Shown: positions 1-11,130 of the stretch, piece by piece
How positions within the stretch are numbered: position 1 is the first letter of the stretch
Layout: the number at the start of each line of letters is the position of its first letter
Assembly: GCF_047948215.1 (NCBI RefSeq)
Contig: NC_134460.1
Location: forward strand, 150,468,049-150,532,048
From: Lycorma delicatula
Lineage: Eukaryota > Arthropoda > Insecta > Hemiptera > Fulgoridae
DNA length: 64,000 bases
Reading direction: 5' to 3'
Notes under the pieces: generated by a model
Databases searched by the model: none
Seen by the model: only the letters and a program-made list of their open reading frames with translations
What the model was told of the DNA's origin: nothing
Made by a program: the position numbers and the translations under genes

Positions 1-508
1 TCAATATTGATTTTAGAAAATAAAATATTTTTACTGAAGTTTTTTACTTCACTTTTGTCGTAATTGTTTAGGATGTATGAATGACATCTTACTTATTGAA
101 GAAGGATTAAAATGTCATATAGGACAAGTGTGTAATCTGCTTTAGAGTGATTTTTTTATATTATTTTTTAACGGGACATTAAGATCTGAGTGGACGTCGT
201 AAGATGATCATGTGAAAGGGGGCGATGCATCACTTATTCTCAAATTTGCTTGATAAAATGTTTAATAAAAGTGTTTAATTTTCGTTGATAAGTTGGTTTT
301 TCGTCGTCTTCCTCCCAGAACACTATTCTGTATCGATATGCCGTTCCTCCCAAATACAGACAATATTCAACCTTACAAGTGACACCATTAATGAATACCA
401 TTAATTTCAGAGAAAGCAACTAAAAACCGATAATACTTGCATCTCAGATGTTGTACAATCCAGTACAGCCAGGACGTTAGTTTAAAGTAGTTTAAACGTA
501 TGAAATGT

Positions 509-600
509 GCCGACCTCCTTGGCGTGAGTGATAGCGTCTCGGCCTTTCATCCAGAGGTTCCGGGTTCGAATCCCGGTGAGACATGGAATTTGAATATACA
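509..600 (+). repeat. tRNA-derived SINE head, family E
   Basis: The segment resembles a tRNA 3' half. It has a perfect 5-bp T stem (CCGGG 560-564 with CCCGG 572-576) around the loop TTCGAAT, and a CCTTTCATCCAG stretch like the anticodon arm of tRNA-Glu(UUC). No acceptor stem closes it, so it is not a tRNA gene. Related heads occur at about 23808, 35147, 36380 (minus) and 40842, which marks it as a dispersed SINE. The pol III B box (GGTTCGAATCC) is intact here. The tRNA-Glu ancestry is inference from the anticodon-arm similarity. Confidence 0.7.
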
Positions 601-704
601 CGCTACAAATCATACATCTCATTCTCTGAAGCAATCAATACCTAACGGTAATATTTATTTTATCAATCGTTTTATTTATTTTGTGTGTTTTTTTTTTTAA
701 CTTT

Positions 705-875
705 AAAATCCGGAAAAGTTTCATCAAATTTTGTTTTTTGGGTTTTTTAGGCGTCAAAACATTAAAATCCGGTGAAAACCGCATATGCCCAAATTGAACC
801 GGTTACAATGCTTTACTATCTAGAGCTGTAGGTCTGTTATAGCGCTATCTAGAAACTAATATGGCGCGGAATTTG
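705..875 (+). repeat. Family B repeat, 3' fragment
   Basis: This stretch carries the 3' part of family B: the AATCCGGAAAA motif, then GGTGTCAAAAC-like sequence (here GGCGTCAAAAC), the CCGGTGAAAACCGCATATGCCC block, and a terminal inverted repeat-like end (CTATCTAGAGCT ... AGCGCTATCTAG, about 820-862). The same order of motifs is seen at 14285-14430, and in reverse at about 23137, 26806, 48035 and 58968. Only about 170 bp of the roughly 860-bp family is present. Confidence 0.75.
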
Positions 876-1785
876 TTATAAAAAAGAAAACGTTGCCGTC
901 AATTTGTGACTATGATAAGGTATATAGTAATGACTAATTTTTTTAAGATGATATTTATATAAATCTACTTTTAACCCTGGTTCTTACGTTAATCGACTGC
1001 TATGCATAGAGATTGTAATTTTATTTTACTATTGTTGTTCTTTGTTAACCCTTCATTATTTTATATAGGCAGTCACTGTAACTTTTATTTCTTTAATAAA
1101 TTCCATAATTTTTTATTCTTTACTTTGCACTTAAAATATAAATTACTAAATGAAATTGTTTTTTATATATTCGTATGTTTAAACACAATTTTTTTTCTAT
1201 CGGTAAGTATAACGTTTTACTAACCGGTAAATTAATATACAAAGTACTTTTATAGGCGAAGCTGTATAATAAAATACTCGTACACATTATTTTAACGGTG
1301 ATGCAAGTAGCAAATTGCATTCGGATTGTAAAAGAAAATACATTATCCTGTTGTATATTAACTTCAATGACTTAACGTTAGTACTGTGTTTTGCCTTCCC
1401 GTCCGGTTTCTCAAATGCTCGATTAATTCTTTATGCTACCGCGCGCTCGTGGAATAACATATCGGTTTAACATAGCTCAGCTAGCACCCTTTGCGATGCA
1501 ATTATACTTGAATTCATGTACGCATGCTTATCTCAAGATCGTGAAGCAGGTTTTTAAAACAAACGTCTATCGGTATTTTCTATTCGCTTCATTCTAAAAG
1601 CTTCTTTCTCTCTTAATGCTACTAGATGATACATCTTGTTCAGATATGTTGAAATAAAGGTATAATTGACTACCGGCTGAAATAAAAGTATTTATCGATT
1701 AAACATTTTTTATCAATTTATCCATTAATTTTGCCGTCATGATAATCTGGATTTATGTGTAAACCAATCTTTAATTTTACTGAAA
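876..1785. other. AT-rich stretch, no feature seen
   Basis: No supported gene, RNA or recognisable repeat. Short open frames here encode only low-complexity, Phe/Leu/Tyr-rich peptides expected from AT-rich DNA. Confidence 0.5.
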
Positions 1786-1787
1786 TA

Positions 1788-3824
1788 CAGTAACACTGTT
1801 TAACCGGACTCCATTCAACCGGATGTCCGGATTATCCGGACCGATTTCGGGAAAGGTATTTAAAATTTTCCAAAATGAAATATGTATTACAGTAATACTG
1901 TAGTATGTTGTAAATTAAAATCTTTTAAATAAATTAAATTTAAAAAATACAGAATTAGGCCTACTGTATAATGTATCTATTTTATTGGCAGTTAGTTTGT
2001 ATCACAGTTTTTACGATCTGTAGTACTTATTATAACTATTTACGTATTCGGTTTTAGATTACTCATTGGCTGCTTACTGTAAACATTCATTTACTTTTTC
2101 TGAGGATAGAGTTGTACGATATTTTCCTTCAGTACTTGTTATAATGACTCTCGCGCCGAAAATGTTTGTTTTCAAACATGACCATCCTGCCATCGCTGTA
2201 TCACTCATTCTGAGAATAGGGTGACGCATTGTTAATGAATATATATAGGCTTATGCACTCTGTCGTGGCCACTATCACAACGGAAAAAAATAGTCAGCTG
2301 CATGAAATTTTATTTATGTGGTTTACCCGAGAAAGGGAGCATGAGGTTCTATATCATGTGTAGTTTTACAATCTAAGGCTTTAATTTTAAATGACAAGTT
2401 AGGTGGTGATCCGTCATTCACAGCAAGTTCAGGTTGGTCAGATAGGTGGAAGGATCGCCACGAAATACGGTAGCTCAGTGTATCAGGGGAGAGTTTACCC
2501 GGGGATCATGCTGCTAGCGAAAATTATAAAACGACGTTTTCGAAATTTATAAAAGAAGTAAATTTATCTGAGATTTTCAGTGCGATGAGACGGGATTATT
2601 TTTTGTAATTCTACCTAAAAAAAAAACTCTGGCTTCAAAACTGGACTTTGCTTGCCGCTCAAGTTTACAAACTATAAAGTTTGTAAGCATAAGGTAACAA
2701 TTCTTTTATGTAGTAATGCGTCAGGCAAGTTGAAATTCCCACTTCTTGTCACAGTAAAATCGGCAGAACCTTCAGCACTGAAGAATATTAGTAATTTGAA
2801 TGCATTTCCATGCGAATGCAGCAAAAAAATTACGATGCACAAAATTCACAATCGATGCATAGTGCACAAAAATCAGCATATCTTGCGAAATATTTAAAGA
2901 ATGATTTTCTTCATTCTTCGTCCCTGAAGCGAGGAGATTTCTAAAACAAGACAAGCTACCACAGAAAGCTGTATTTTTTATCTACAATGCTCCCTGTCAT
3001 CCAGATGCTGATGACTTGAGAGTCGGTGACATTTTTGTAAAATTTTTAGCCGCACAAACGACAGCACTCATACAACCTTTAAACCGAGGTGTAATAGAAG
3101 CCTTCAAACGACATTACAAAAAAAAAATAGTTACAAAAGTTATTGAAAGAAATAGTGAGGAAGAAATATTTTAGATTTAAACACTGACTGAGACGACTGC
3201 TGAAATAAACAAAAGTTCCTTAAAACAATTTATTAAGAAGACTTATTTAGAAGATTCATGTGCTGTCGAAGATGAAGACGTAGCTGAATGTGCTACGTAA
3301 ATGATGTAGATCACCAGCGTCTAAACGATGATGATATCTTGTTAGCGTGTTCTTCAAATTCACATCCCGATATCGGAAACACAGAAGACAGTTCAGGTAA
3401 CGAATTCCTCAAGGAAGAAACGCAAGTGATCTCTCACGAAGAAGCTATAGATATACTTGGAAAGCTGATGTATTTTGAAAATCAAAATTTAATGTCTGTC
3501 CATCAACTGCTTACCCTAAAGTTTTTTACAAGATCGAGCAGCAAATAACCGAGCATCATTATTAAAGCAAAAAACTAGGCAGGATTTTTTTTGAAGGTAA
3601 ATAAATAAACGTTGATGTAACTGTAAGTGAAGTTTGAATTTGTATTTCACATATTGTATTTCAGTTACTATACAAGTTATTCGTTAATATATACTAAGTT
3701 GATTTTAAATTTCAACAACTTGTATTAATACTGTAGTGATTTCATTAAGTACGTAAATTATACATTTCCGGATTATCCGAACAATGTCCGTTTCCATCTA
3801 GTCCGGTTAAACGAGGTTGTACTG
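1788..3824 (+). mobile_element. Pogo/Tigger-type DNA transposon, full length but dead
   Basis: The element is bounded by imperfect terminal inverted repeats: the left end runs CAGTAACACTGTTTAACCGG and continues to a GGATTATCCGG motif near 1839; the right end (3768-3824) is its complement, ending in CGAGGTTGTACTG. A TA dinucleotide flanks each side (1786-1787 and 3825-3826), the target duplication expected of the Tc1/mariner/pogo superfamily. Length is 2,037 bp. The interior carries a plus-strand CENP-B/jerky-like transposase relic. The ends share the CCGGTTAA and GGATTATCC motifs of known Tigger-like elements. Confidence 0.88.
2395..3550 (+). pseudogene. Pogo/Tigger (CENP-B/jerky-like) transposase relic
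   Basis: Read across several frames, the translation follows a CENP-B-like transposase: GGDPSFTASSGW in the DNA-binding region, then KVTILLCSNASGKLKFPLL (2652-2897 frame), then a DDE core with PQKAVFFIYNAPCHPDADD and TALIQPLNRGVIEAFKRHY (about 2960-3115), and a C-terminal tail of the usual type (SHEEAIDILGKLMYFENQ, to 3548). Stop codons and frameshifts interrupt it. The catalytic Asp of the LLDNAPSH-type motif is Tyr (IYNAPCH, about 2982), and the Asp of the QPLDQG-type motif is Asn (3082-3084). The product could not be catalytically active even if the frames were read through. Family assignment is firm; activity is excluded. Confidence 0.87.
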
Positions 3825-3829
3825 TATTA

Positions 3830-4410
3830 TAAATTAAAAAGTAACTTACAATTACGTCTTTTTTTTATTTATTAAAAATTGCATAAATTATTACTTTAAT
3901 TATTTTAACAAAATAAAAACAAATTAACCTTTTATCAGAGTTAATGGGAGTTATCGCATCTATATTCTCTACGTCAGTAGAGCCTATAAACCACTATAAA
4001 TGCCCGTTCCATTTTAATGATCGGCGGTATGAAAAAATATTTTTTTAATTTTTAAAAATTTATCTTAAATTTAAATTCATCTCGCAAGTTACCGATCTCT
4101 TTTAAAATTTAAAAATGTTAATTTTTTGATAGGCCTTACTTTCTAGCGTTTCTTGAAAAAAAAAGTCAAAGATTTTCACCCCTTTCCTAGAAAATAAGTT
4201 GTACTTTTCTGTTGTTTATTTAAAATGACGGCTGTTCTTTTGTATTTTTTAAAATAATTTAAAAAGTTATTTTTTTTCAATTTATTAAAATTAGGGATTA
4301 TTTTCGAAAAAAAACTAATTTTACTCGAAGAATATGGAAGTCTTCGTTTTATGGAAAATACTGTTATCGTGAAAGTTTTTGAAAAATGAATTGTGCAATT
4401 GGACCGGCAT
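3830..4410. other. AT-rich stretch, no feature seen
   Basis: No gene or recognisable repeat. It contains homopolymer A and T runs and short inverted A/T tracts. Confidence 0.45.
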
Positions 4411-4423
4411 AGCCGGTTAATTT

Positions 4424-4711
4424 GACCCATGGGTTGATCTAGTGGTGAACGCGTCTTCCCAAATCAGCTGATTTGGAAAGCCGAGAGTTCCAGCGTTCAA
4501 GTCCTAGTAAAGCCAGTTATTTTTATACAGATTTGAATACTAGATCGTGGATACCGGTGTTCTTTGGCGGTTAGGTTTCAATTAACCACACATCTCAGGA
4601 ACGGTCAAACTGAGAATGTACACTTTATTCACACTCATACATATCATCCTCATTCATCCTCTGAAGTATTATCTAAACGGTAGTTACCGGAGGCTAAACA
4701 GGAAAAGAGAG
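4424..4711 (+). repeat. SINE family A, young full-length copy
   Basis: This is a tRNA-derived SINE with a near-consensus A box (TGATCTAGTGG), a palindromic anticodon-arm region (CCAAATCAGCTGATTTGG), a B-box-like GTTCAAGTCC, a body with TTTCAATTAACCACACATCTC, and a purine tail GGAAAAGAGAG. A 13-bp perfect direct repeat AGCCGGTTAATTT brackets it (4411-4423 and 4712-4724), which fixes both ends and shows retrotransposition. The perfect duplication suggests a fairly recent insertion. Confidence 0.93.
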
Positions 4712-4724
4712 AGCCGGTTAATTT

Positions 4725-5524
4725 AATGGAATTCATCGCCAGATTTTTTTTAGGTTGAATAATTAGAATTGATTTTAATGTGCATTACAAGTAATTTTTT
4801 CGTAAATTAAAGCTTTTTCAAATTTTTCTTTATTTAAACGTTTACTATAATTATTTACTTGCAGTTCAATATATTTCTATTACTATGGAACATAATTATA
4901 ATTATAGTTATAATAGTAATAAACATTTTGATATTACTATATAAATTGGAAGATTAACAACTTATGATAGCTTTATACTTATACGACGTCGTTAATCAGT
5001 AATTAAAATTACGCATTACGGTACATATTAGCAGATTATACATCTTAAATTTGTTTTTGTTTTATTATGGTCGTTGGTTAATAATGTTGAAATCACATTA
5101 ACACGTAAATAAATAAATAGGGTAAAGGCTTAGTCTGTTCGTTGCGTAATTAACATTATAAATAGCACAATCGCGACGTTACAGGTGTGCCCCGCAGTAA
5201 TGACAAATAATAAAGTGATTTTTAACGACCTCAATGTAGAATGAACGTTCTGAAATTGGCACATATCTTTGAATACCCGTCATTTTCATCGATGAATCAG
5301 GAATGTTTAGGTCGATGAAATTAGTCTTCTGACAATATCTTTTTTACTTCTGATAATTGATAAAAAAATATACCGTTTTCTTTTACGATTTTAGATCGAT
5401 TTCTACTAGTAACGACCAACCGTTCTGAATCTACACCCGTAAAATTACGTTCAAAAAGTCCAACTATAATATCGAAAACTAAACTTTGTGTACCGTAATC
5501 GACTGCGTTCCAATAAGTCAGTTT
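4725..5524. other. AT-rich stretch, no feature seen
   Basis: No gene or repeat recognised between the two SINE A copies. Confidence 0.45.
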
Positions 5525-5540
5525 AGGTAGTGAAGTATTA

Positions 5541-5824
5541 ACCCACCGGGTTGGTCTAGTGGTTAACGCGTCTTCCCAAATCAGCTGATTTGGAAGTCGA
5601 GAATTACAGCGTTCAAGTCCTAGTAAAGCCAGATATTTTTACATGGATTTGAATACTAGATCGTGGATACCGGTGTTCTTTGGTGGTTAGGTTTCAATTA
5701 ACCACACATCTCAGGCACGGTCGAACTGAGAATGTACAAGACTACACTTCATTTACACTCATACATATCATCCTCTGAAGAATTATCTAAACGGTAGTTA
5801 CCGGAGGCTAAACAGGAAAAAGAA
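5541..5824 (+). repeat. SINE family A, young full-length copy
   Basis: Same architecture as the copy at 4424, with the A box TTGGTCTAGTGG matching the consensus. It starts ACCCACCGGGTTGG and ends in AACAGGAAAAAGAA. A 16-bp perfect target duplication AGGTAGTGAAGTATTA occupies 5525-5540 and 5825-5840. It differs from the 4424 copy by scattered substitutions and a few short gaps. Confidence 0.94.
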
Positions 5825-6329
5825 AGGTAGTGAAGTATTATACATATCGTGTGGCTTTCATTATAATTCTTTACAAAAATACAAATATGGACGTATCCTA
5901 TGTATGTATCCTAAAATTACTTTGTTTTCAAAATTTTAGATTTTATTTTGTGTTGCAGTGGTTAGTCTGATTTCTTTTTAAGTTTGTTTAAATGTTCTTC
6001 CCGTCAGGCCGATGTAATTGTTTCCCCTTGTTAAGTTTACTAGCGTATTTTATTATTGTATGATGTGACTTACTATAATAATCAATAAATAATAAATAGT
6101 TTCAAATGTGTGTTTTGTGTATAAGTATTAGCGTGCATGTGATTGTGTGTTTTATTAATAATATAAGGAAGTATTTTCTTAAAGGTCCAATAAATAAAAT
6201 ATGTATATAAAACGGGTGTCTCAAAAGTCGCTTGACCGAGAAATACAATACTTGTGTCTTTAAATCAACAATAAATTTTTTGTTCGTAGTACAATTTATT
6301 AATCATTTTTTTAAATCGCGCAAGAGTTG

Positions 6330-6835
6330 CTCAAAATGCTGCCCATGTACTTCAATAAATTTTTCATAGCGGTTTTTTGTAACCAATTTTTTTTTTAGAA
6401 ATTTTTGTTTGCGTTTAACGCTTTAAATTCAACTTTGATTAGTTTACAACCGTCGCAAATCTCTAGGTTTACGGGAGAAATCATTATTTATCAAAATTCC
6501 TCAAACTGAAACGTCTAACGGTGTAAGATCACACGATCTTGGTAGCCGGTCGGTTGTACCGCCTTTTCCGATCCACTCGTCAAAGTTACTCTCCATACAT
6601 TTTCTTTACCGATAAACTGTAACGCGGTGGAGCACCGTCTTGCTGCTAAATTAAATTAATATTTTAAAACAAAGGATTATTTTTTAGCTCAGGTAAAACT
6701 ATTTCTTGTAACATCTCAAGGTAATAACCGCAGATTACAGTGCCGTGGAAACAGTATGGACTGACACAATGCCACCGCTCCGTACGCCAGCCTACACATT
6801 GATGCTTGGAACATGTAGTTTTTACTGAAGTACTG
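6330..6835 (-). pseudogene. Mariner-like transposase, C-terminal half
   Basis: On the minus strand the translation gives YYLEMLQEIVLPEL, then QQDGAPPRYSLSVK (second catalytic Asp), then NFDEWIGKGG...DLTPLDVS in another frame (third catalytic region). These are hallmarks of IS630/Tc1/mariner transposases that use an H/QDGAPPH...PRSPDLTPLDF pattern. Frameshifts and a stop after DVSV disable it. It continues the half at 10385-11130; the break near 6837 abuts a T-rich stretch, consistent with the 3' end of a minus-strand retrotransposon. Confidence 0.8.
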
Positions 6836-6839
6836 TTTT

Positions 6840-8640
6840 TTTCTTCGGGAGGAGTGAAAATCTGCTTTAAGACGCCCAGCAGTCCCTACTACTGGGTGTG
6901 TGAGGGGTCCCGCCAAAAACACGCTTAGCGGGGACTCGCTAAAAATCCTTCGACTAAAAAACAACAGGCCTAGGTACACGCCTTGAAATCATTACCAGGG
7001 ACATGCTACTGTCATCACGGAAAACAGTAATGGGCCCGCAGAAGGGGTGGGTAATCGCTGACCTTTAGGAGTCTCGCACAACTCATCACCGAATAAACGA
7101 CAACCCGCGAGTGCGGACTACCACCGGCTCCGCGTACCAGCGGTACACCAACTTACGCTCCCGACGCCTTGCGACGGATAATTTTGTTCATAAGGCGGGA
7201 GATGACGTTCCATGTCCGCTCATTCCCTAGCATCCTTGAAATTATGTTCTCAGGCGTCAAGAGACCGAACTGAGCGTAGTCCCTGCTCATGTTCTCCTAT
7301 TTATGGCATTGGAACACCGCACGCTCTGCATCATCCAGTTCCCCGCAGTATCGGCACAAGCTGTCGTCCGCTCTTCTGTAGCGAAACAAGTACTATCGGA
7401 AGTAGCCATGGCCCATCAAAAACTGCGTGAGTTCGTAGTTGAGCTCGCCAAACCTCCTGGTGTTCCAAGGGCCCACTTCCAGAATCAATCGTCGAGTTCA
7501 AGGGTCCGTCGTAGCGGTGTTCCATTGTACCTGCCACCTCTCCAATAGAATATCATATGCAGCCTGCCTGTCTGTTCCTGCGTATATTTCACATCTCATC
7601 TGCGCTAGCAACCCAACGGGTGGCGTCCCAGCGACAAGGAAGGCAGCTTCAGCGATGACGGTCCTGTACGCAGCGCAGATCCTTAACGCATCCGCCTCTG
7701 CACACTCTAATAGGCGCCGACGTCTCGCTGCATTTAAGGTCTTGCACCATACCGGCACTCCGTACAATAGGATAGAGGACACAACGTGGGAGTATATCTT
7801 ACGCTTAGCGACATTGTCAATTAGTCGGCTCAGACTTAGAACAGTCCTCTCAGCCCGCTACGCAACATGGCGGAAATGCGCGGAGAAAGAGCGCCGCCGG
7901 TCTAGCCAGACGCTCAAGTACTTAGTTTCGGCATCCGGGACGATGACATGTCTCTTAACCGTAAAGCGGATTGGTGCGAAACGCCTTCATCCAGCCAATA
8001 TCACCGCCTTGGGCTTTTAAGGGGCCAGGCACAGACCATGCTTAGAGAGCCAGGCGTCAACCACGGCAATCGACCGGTTGGTCCGAAGCATGACATCCGC
8101 CTTCGTCTTGGCAACGACAGCAAGCGCCAAGTCATCAGCGAAGGCGACGGACGAAACCCCTGCAGGGTACTGTAATCTTAATACCTCATCGTACACAATA
8201 TTTCACAACAAAAAGGGCCAACAACATAACCCTTTGTAACCCCACTCCAAACGTCAAAAAGCCGTCTGCAACCATCCAGCTTGTAGACGACCTTTCTGTC
8301 CTGCAGTTACGTATCATTCTTTTCAGGAATGACGAGATACCCCTTTCATCGAGTGCTCTAAAAACAGATGTCCAACTCACAGTGTTAAATGCGTTTTTAA
8401 CATCAAACAGTAACGTAACAGGGATACTCCTGGAACGATAAGTGCCGTCAGCTGCTCTTTCCGCCAAACGCATTACGAAGTCGACTGCGTTAATCGTAGA
8501 ATGACCCGCTCGAAACCCAAACTGTCGGTCACTCAACCCATCTCCAGCATCCAACTCACATTGTAGTCGCTGCATCAGTAGCTTTTCGCATATCGTATTT
8601 ATTCGAGTACCCCCCGCCACCGAATAAGCCCCGCACCACT
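6840..8640 (-). pseudogene. R1-clade non-LTR retrotransposon, truncated RT
   Basis: The minus strand encodes reverse transcriptase pieces in order: LSDRQFGFRAGHSTINAVDFV and FDVKNAFNTVSW (about 8300-8560), the active-site FADD (8131-8142, in SSVAFADDLALAVV), the connection region LLYGVPVWCKTLNAARRRRLLE...RICAAYRTV (7498-7782 frame), then ELNYELTQFLMGHGYF and a CCHC-like knuckle CRYCGELDDAERAVFQC (about 7320-7440). This order and these motifs match R1-clade ORF2. The endonuclease and the start of the RT are missing (5' truncation near 8640), and stops and frameshifts break the rest. This block is clearly GC-richer than its surroundings. Confidence 0.87.
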
Positions 8641-8899
8641 ATTTTCCGGATCGAAAATCTAAATAAAAAAATAGAGTATATACCGGTATTTTAAAGTGCA
8701 ACAGATATGATAAAAAAATACGTAAATACGAAAATATTCAGAAATTAAGTCATTTATTTCGTTAATTTAAATTACAATATTAATGTTACATTAACGATTA
8801 ATTACCGTAAGTACTAATTTATTTCAGAATCAGTAGATCAGTAAAACGAAAAGAAAGAATCATGTTGAAAAGGATCATTTCAATACACTTTTTAACATG

Positions 8900-9840
8900 G
8901 TATTTTATTTTTAATGATTCACTGTCGCAGTCAAAGTCTGTAGAAGGGTAGTCTCCACGTCGCGCTGCGAAACGTGATCGTCTTCACTACCATCAAGTTC
9001 ATTAGCTATTCCGCATTTTTTTAAACTTTTCCTTACTAATTCCGTGGAAATACCTTCCCAACCATCGTTTATCCGAACACAAATCCGGTTAAAATCTGGA
9101 CGTTTGATTCTTCCTGTAGGCGTGAGAAAGATCCATTTACCTGTACGGTAAGAAGAGTTTTTCTTTTAAAAACAATGTACGGAGGTAATTTTGATCCATC
9201 AGAAGTAATGAAAAGCATAACACTACATTTTTGTTTTTCATTACCACCAGTGCGAATCGTAACACTTGTTTCACCTTTTTTGTTTAAATTTTGTCAAATT
9301 GGATTTCAAAATATACGGGGGTTTGTTCAGCTTTTCCTATTTGAGAAGGCAAATACCCTTTATATTTTCTAAGATTTATTATGTATTTGTGTAAATGTAT
9401 TATGTTTGTTCATAAGCGTTTGGAAGTCGTTGAGAAACGGTCGTTTTTCGTCTTATTGACAAATCATTTCGTGCAAAAAATCGTGTTATCCATCCACGGC
9501 TTGCTTTAAAATCAACTTTATTCAACGATTTAATGATTTCACGAGCATATAGTTGACACATTTCTGTCGTGACAGCATAACCGCATTTCCTTTTTTCCAT
9601 AAAGTCATCAAATTTTTTTCTGTCTGTATATTTTGGTTTTAATCCACGAAAAGCCCTTTTATTACCAGTGCTTTTCACCAGAAGTTATTTCTTCTTATTC
9701 TAGTCTCGAATGCAGCTTTCATCTACGGCAAATTTTCTTCCTGCCGCCCGATTTCCAAGTTATTCAGCCTCTTCTATAACGCGGAGTTTTTCATTTACTG
9801 TAAAAGATCGTAGACGCTGTCCTTTTGTACTCATTTTAAT
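8900..9840 (-). pseudogene. Second pogo/Tigger transposase relic
   Basis: The minus strand begins MSTKGQRLRSFTVNEKLRVIEEAE near 9835, followed by a CENP-B-type DNA-binding half: MEKRKCGYAVTTEMC...GWITRFFARNDLSIRRKTTVSQRLP (9400-9678). Further on come EQTPVYFEIQF, GNEKQKCSVMLFIT and SDGSKLPPYIVFKRKTL (about 9170-9330), then a C-terminal block WIFLTPTGRIKRPDFNRI and DGWEGISTELVRKSLKKCGI (about 8990-9140). In-frame stops occur in the first 50 codons. The central DDE portion between KRKTL and the C-terminal block is missing, and the expected DETP Asp is replaced (AEQTP). It is a different subfamily from the 1788-3824 element. Confidence 0.82.
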
Positions 9841-10384
9841 ACTGTAATTAAAATAAATCACAGTATTAAACTGTACAAGATAAACTTAACAGATAAATGC
9901 ACATAACCGTTCACATATACAAACAGTACAATGATTATGGCGAATAGACTAGGCGACGATGTGTATGTAACATACTGTAACTGTAGTGTTATTAGAACCG
10001 GACGCAGCCTATACAGAATGAATCAGTTTTATAAAATTACCGTAACTTCGTTCCTATCGATAATATGAACAGGATTTTAATAATTAAGTATGAATTCTGT
10101 ATAAACGGCATCCGGTATCGATAAAGCCTAATGTAACTATATTTATGTGATTGAATCTAAGTACTTCTAAGAAAATTTTTACTTTATATAAATTATCCTA
10201 AAGGCTAAGTTTTAAGTAAATGCCGCACCCTTATTTTTTCTCTCCAATTCCAAGAAATATAATGCGGTCGGTATTCGAATAAATACGGTAACTTGCAAAA
10301 GTTGTTTGTCAAACATAGCCGGCGGTACGCAGGAGCATCTCCAGGGGCTTCACCCTTTTGGGTGAAAACAAGCCGGGAAAGCTT
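9841..10384. other. Unassigned segment inside the split mariner
   Basis: No recognisable domain. A minus-strand open frame (10205-10492) enters it from the mariner fragment but loses similarity after NTNPHQVREYA, so the transposon junction lies near 10385-10400. The origin of this roughly 0.5 kb is unknown. Confidence 0.4.
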
Positions 10385-11130
10385 CCAGCCTGCATACTCA
10401 CGTACTTGGTGCGGATTTGTGTTACTCCTGTACACACAGTTATTACAACCGGACCATTCGTTTAGTTTAAAATTAGTTTCATCCGTCCACAAAATGCTAT
10501 TATAAAGTTACGCTCTGCGTTACAACTTATTACAAACCTTTCACAGGTCTCAAGACGCCTGTGAAGTCATCCACTATTAAACTTTGATGCAGCTGCGGAC
10601 GAAACGCGTTTAGTTTCGATGCTTTCAACATACGATGCACGCTACTGCGAGCGATATCCCGCTCGGCAGATTCTTTCGAATAGATTTCTTTGGACTCTGA
10701 TTAACCGATTCGTCAGTGGTTTTTAGGTTATCTTCACTTGCAATAGTGTATGACACCGCGTTCACGCTGTTAGGAAAGCTCTAGGAGCTATGTTAGGAAT
10801 GGTGGTCGCTAAACTGTTTCGATGTTCAGTAGCCGTTTGTGGTACAGACATTCGCTCTTATACTTTATGGTGACCGAATGGGGTGGTGGCGGGAGAAATG
10901 TCAAGCAAACCAATCTTCATTTGCGACAATTTTAGGTCTCCAACTCCTTGGAAAATTACCTCATATCGTTTTTTCAGGTTGTAGATCGCTTGCTTGGATG
11001 GTTCTGGAGAAAAGTTTTCTTCAAACTGATTAACGACTTCATCACTATTTTTGTTGTTCTACCAAAATTGTAAGATAAAATACGTTGTTCGGTTGTTAGT
11101 TTACGGTTCACGGTTAATTTACAGATCAAC
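10385..11130 (-). pseudogene. Mariner-like transposase, N-terminal half
   Basis: From about 11126 downward the minus strand reads LTVNRKLTTEQRI, then in a shifted frame EVVNQFEENFSPEPSKQAIYNL, a helix-turn-helix region typical of this transposase group. At 10400-10492 it reaches MWTDETNFKLNEWSGCNNCVYRSNTNPHQ, which holds the first catalytic Asp in the WTDE motif. Multiple frameshifts and stops lie between. It pairs with the C-terminal half at 6330-6835. Confidence 0.78.

Noticed and set aside
509..585. Possible functional tRNA-Glu gene
   Set aside because: T arm and B box are good, but the acceptor stem does not close and the anticodon stem is mispaired; several similar dispersed copies point to a SINE.
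4440..4475. SINE palindrome as a transcription-factor or recombination site
   Set aside because: The CAGCTG centre could bind bHLH factors, but its position in the tRNA-like head explains it more simply as an RNA arm; no independent support for DNA binding.
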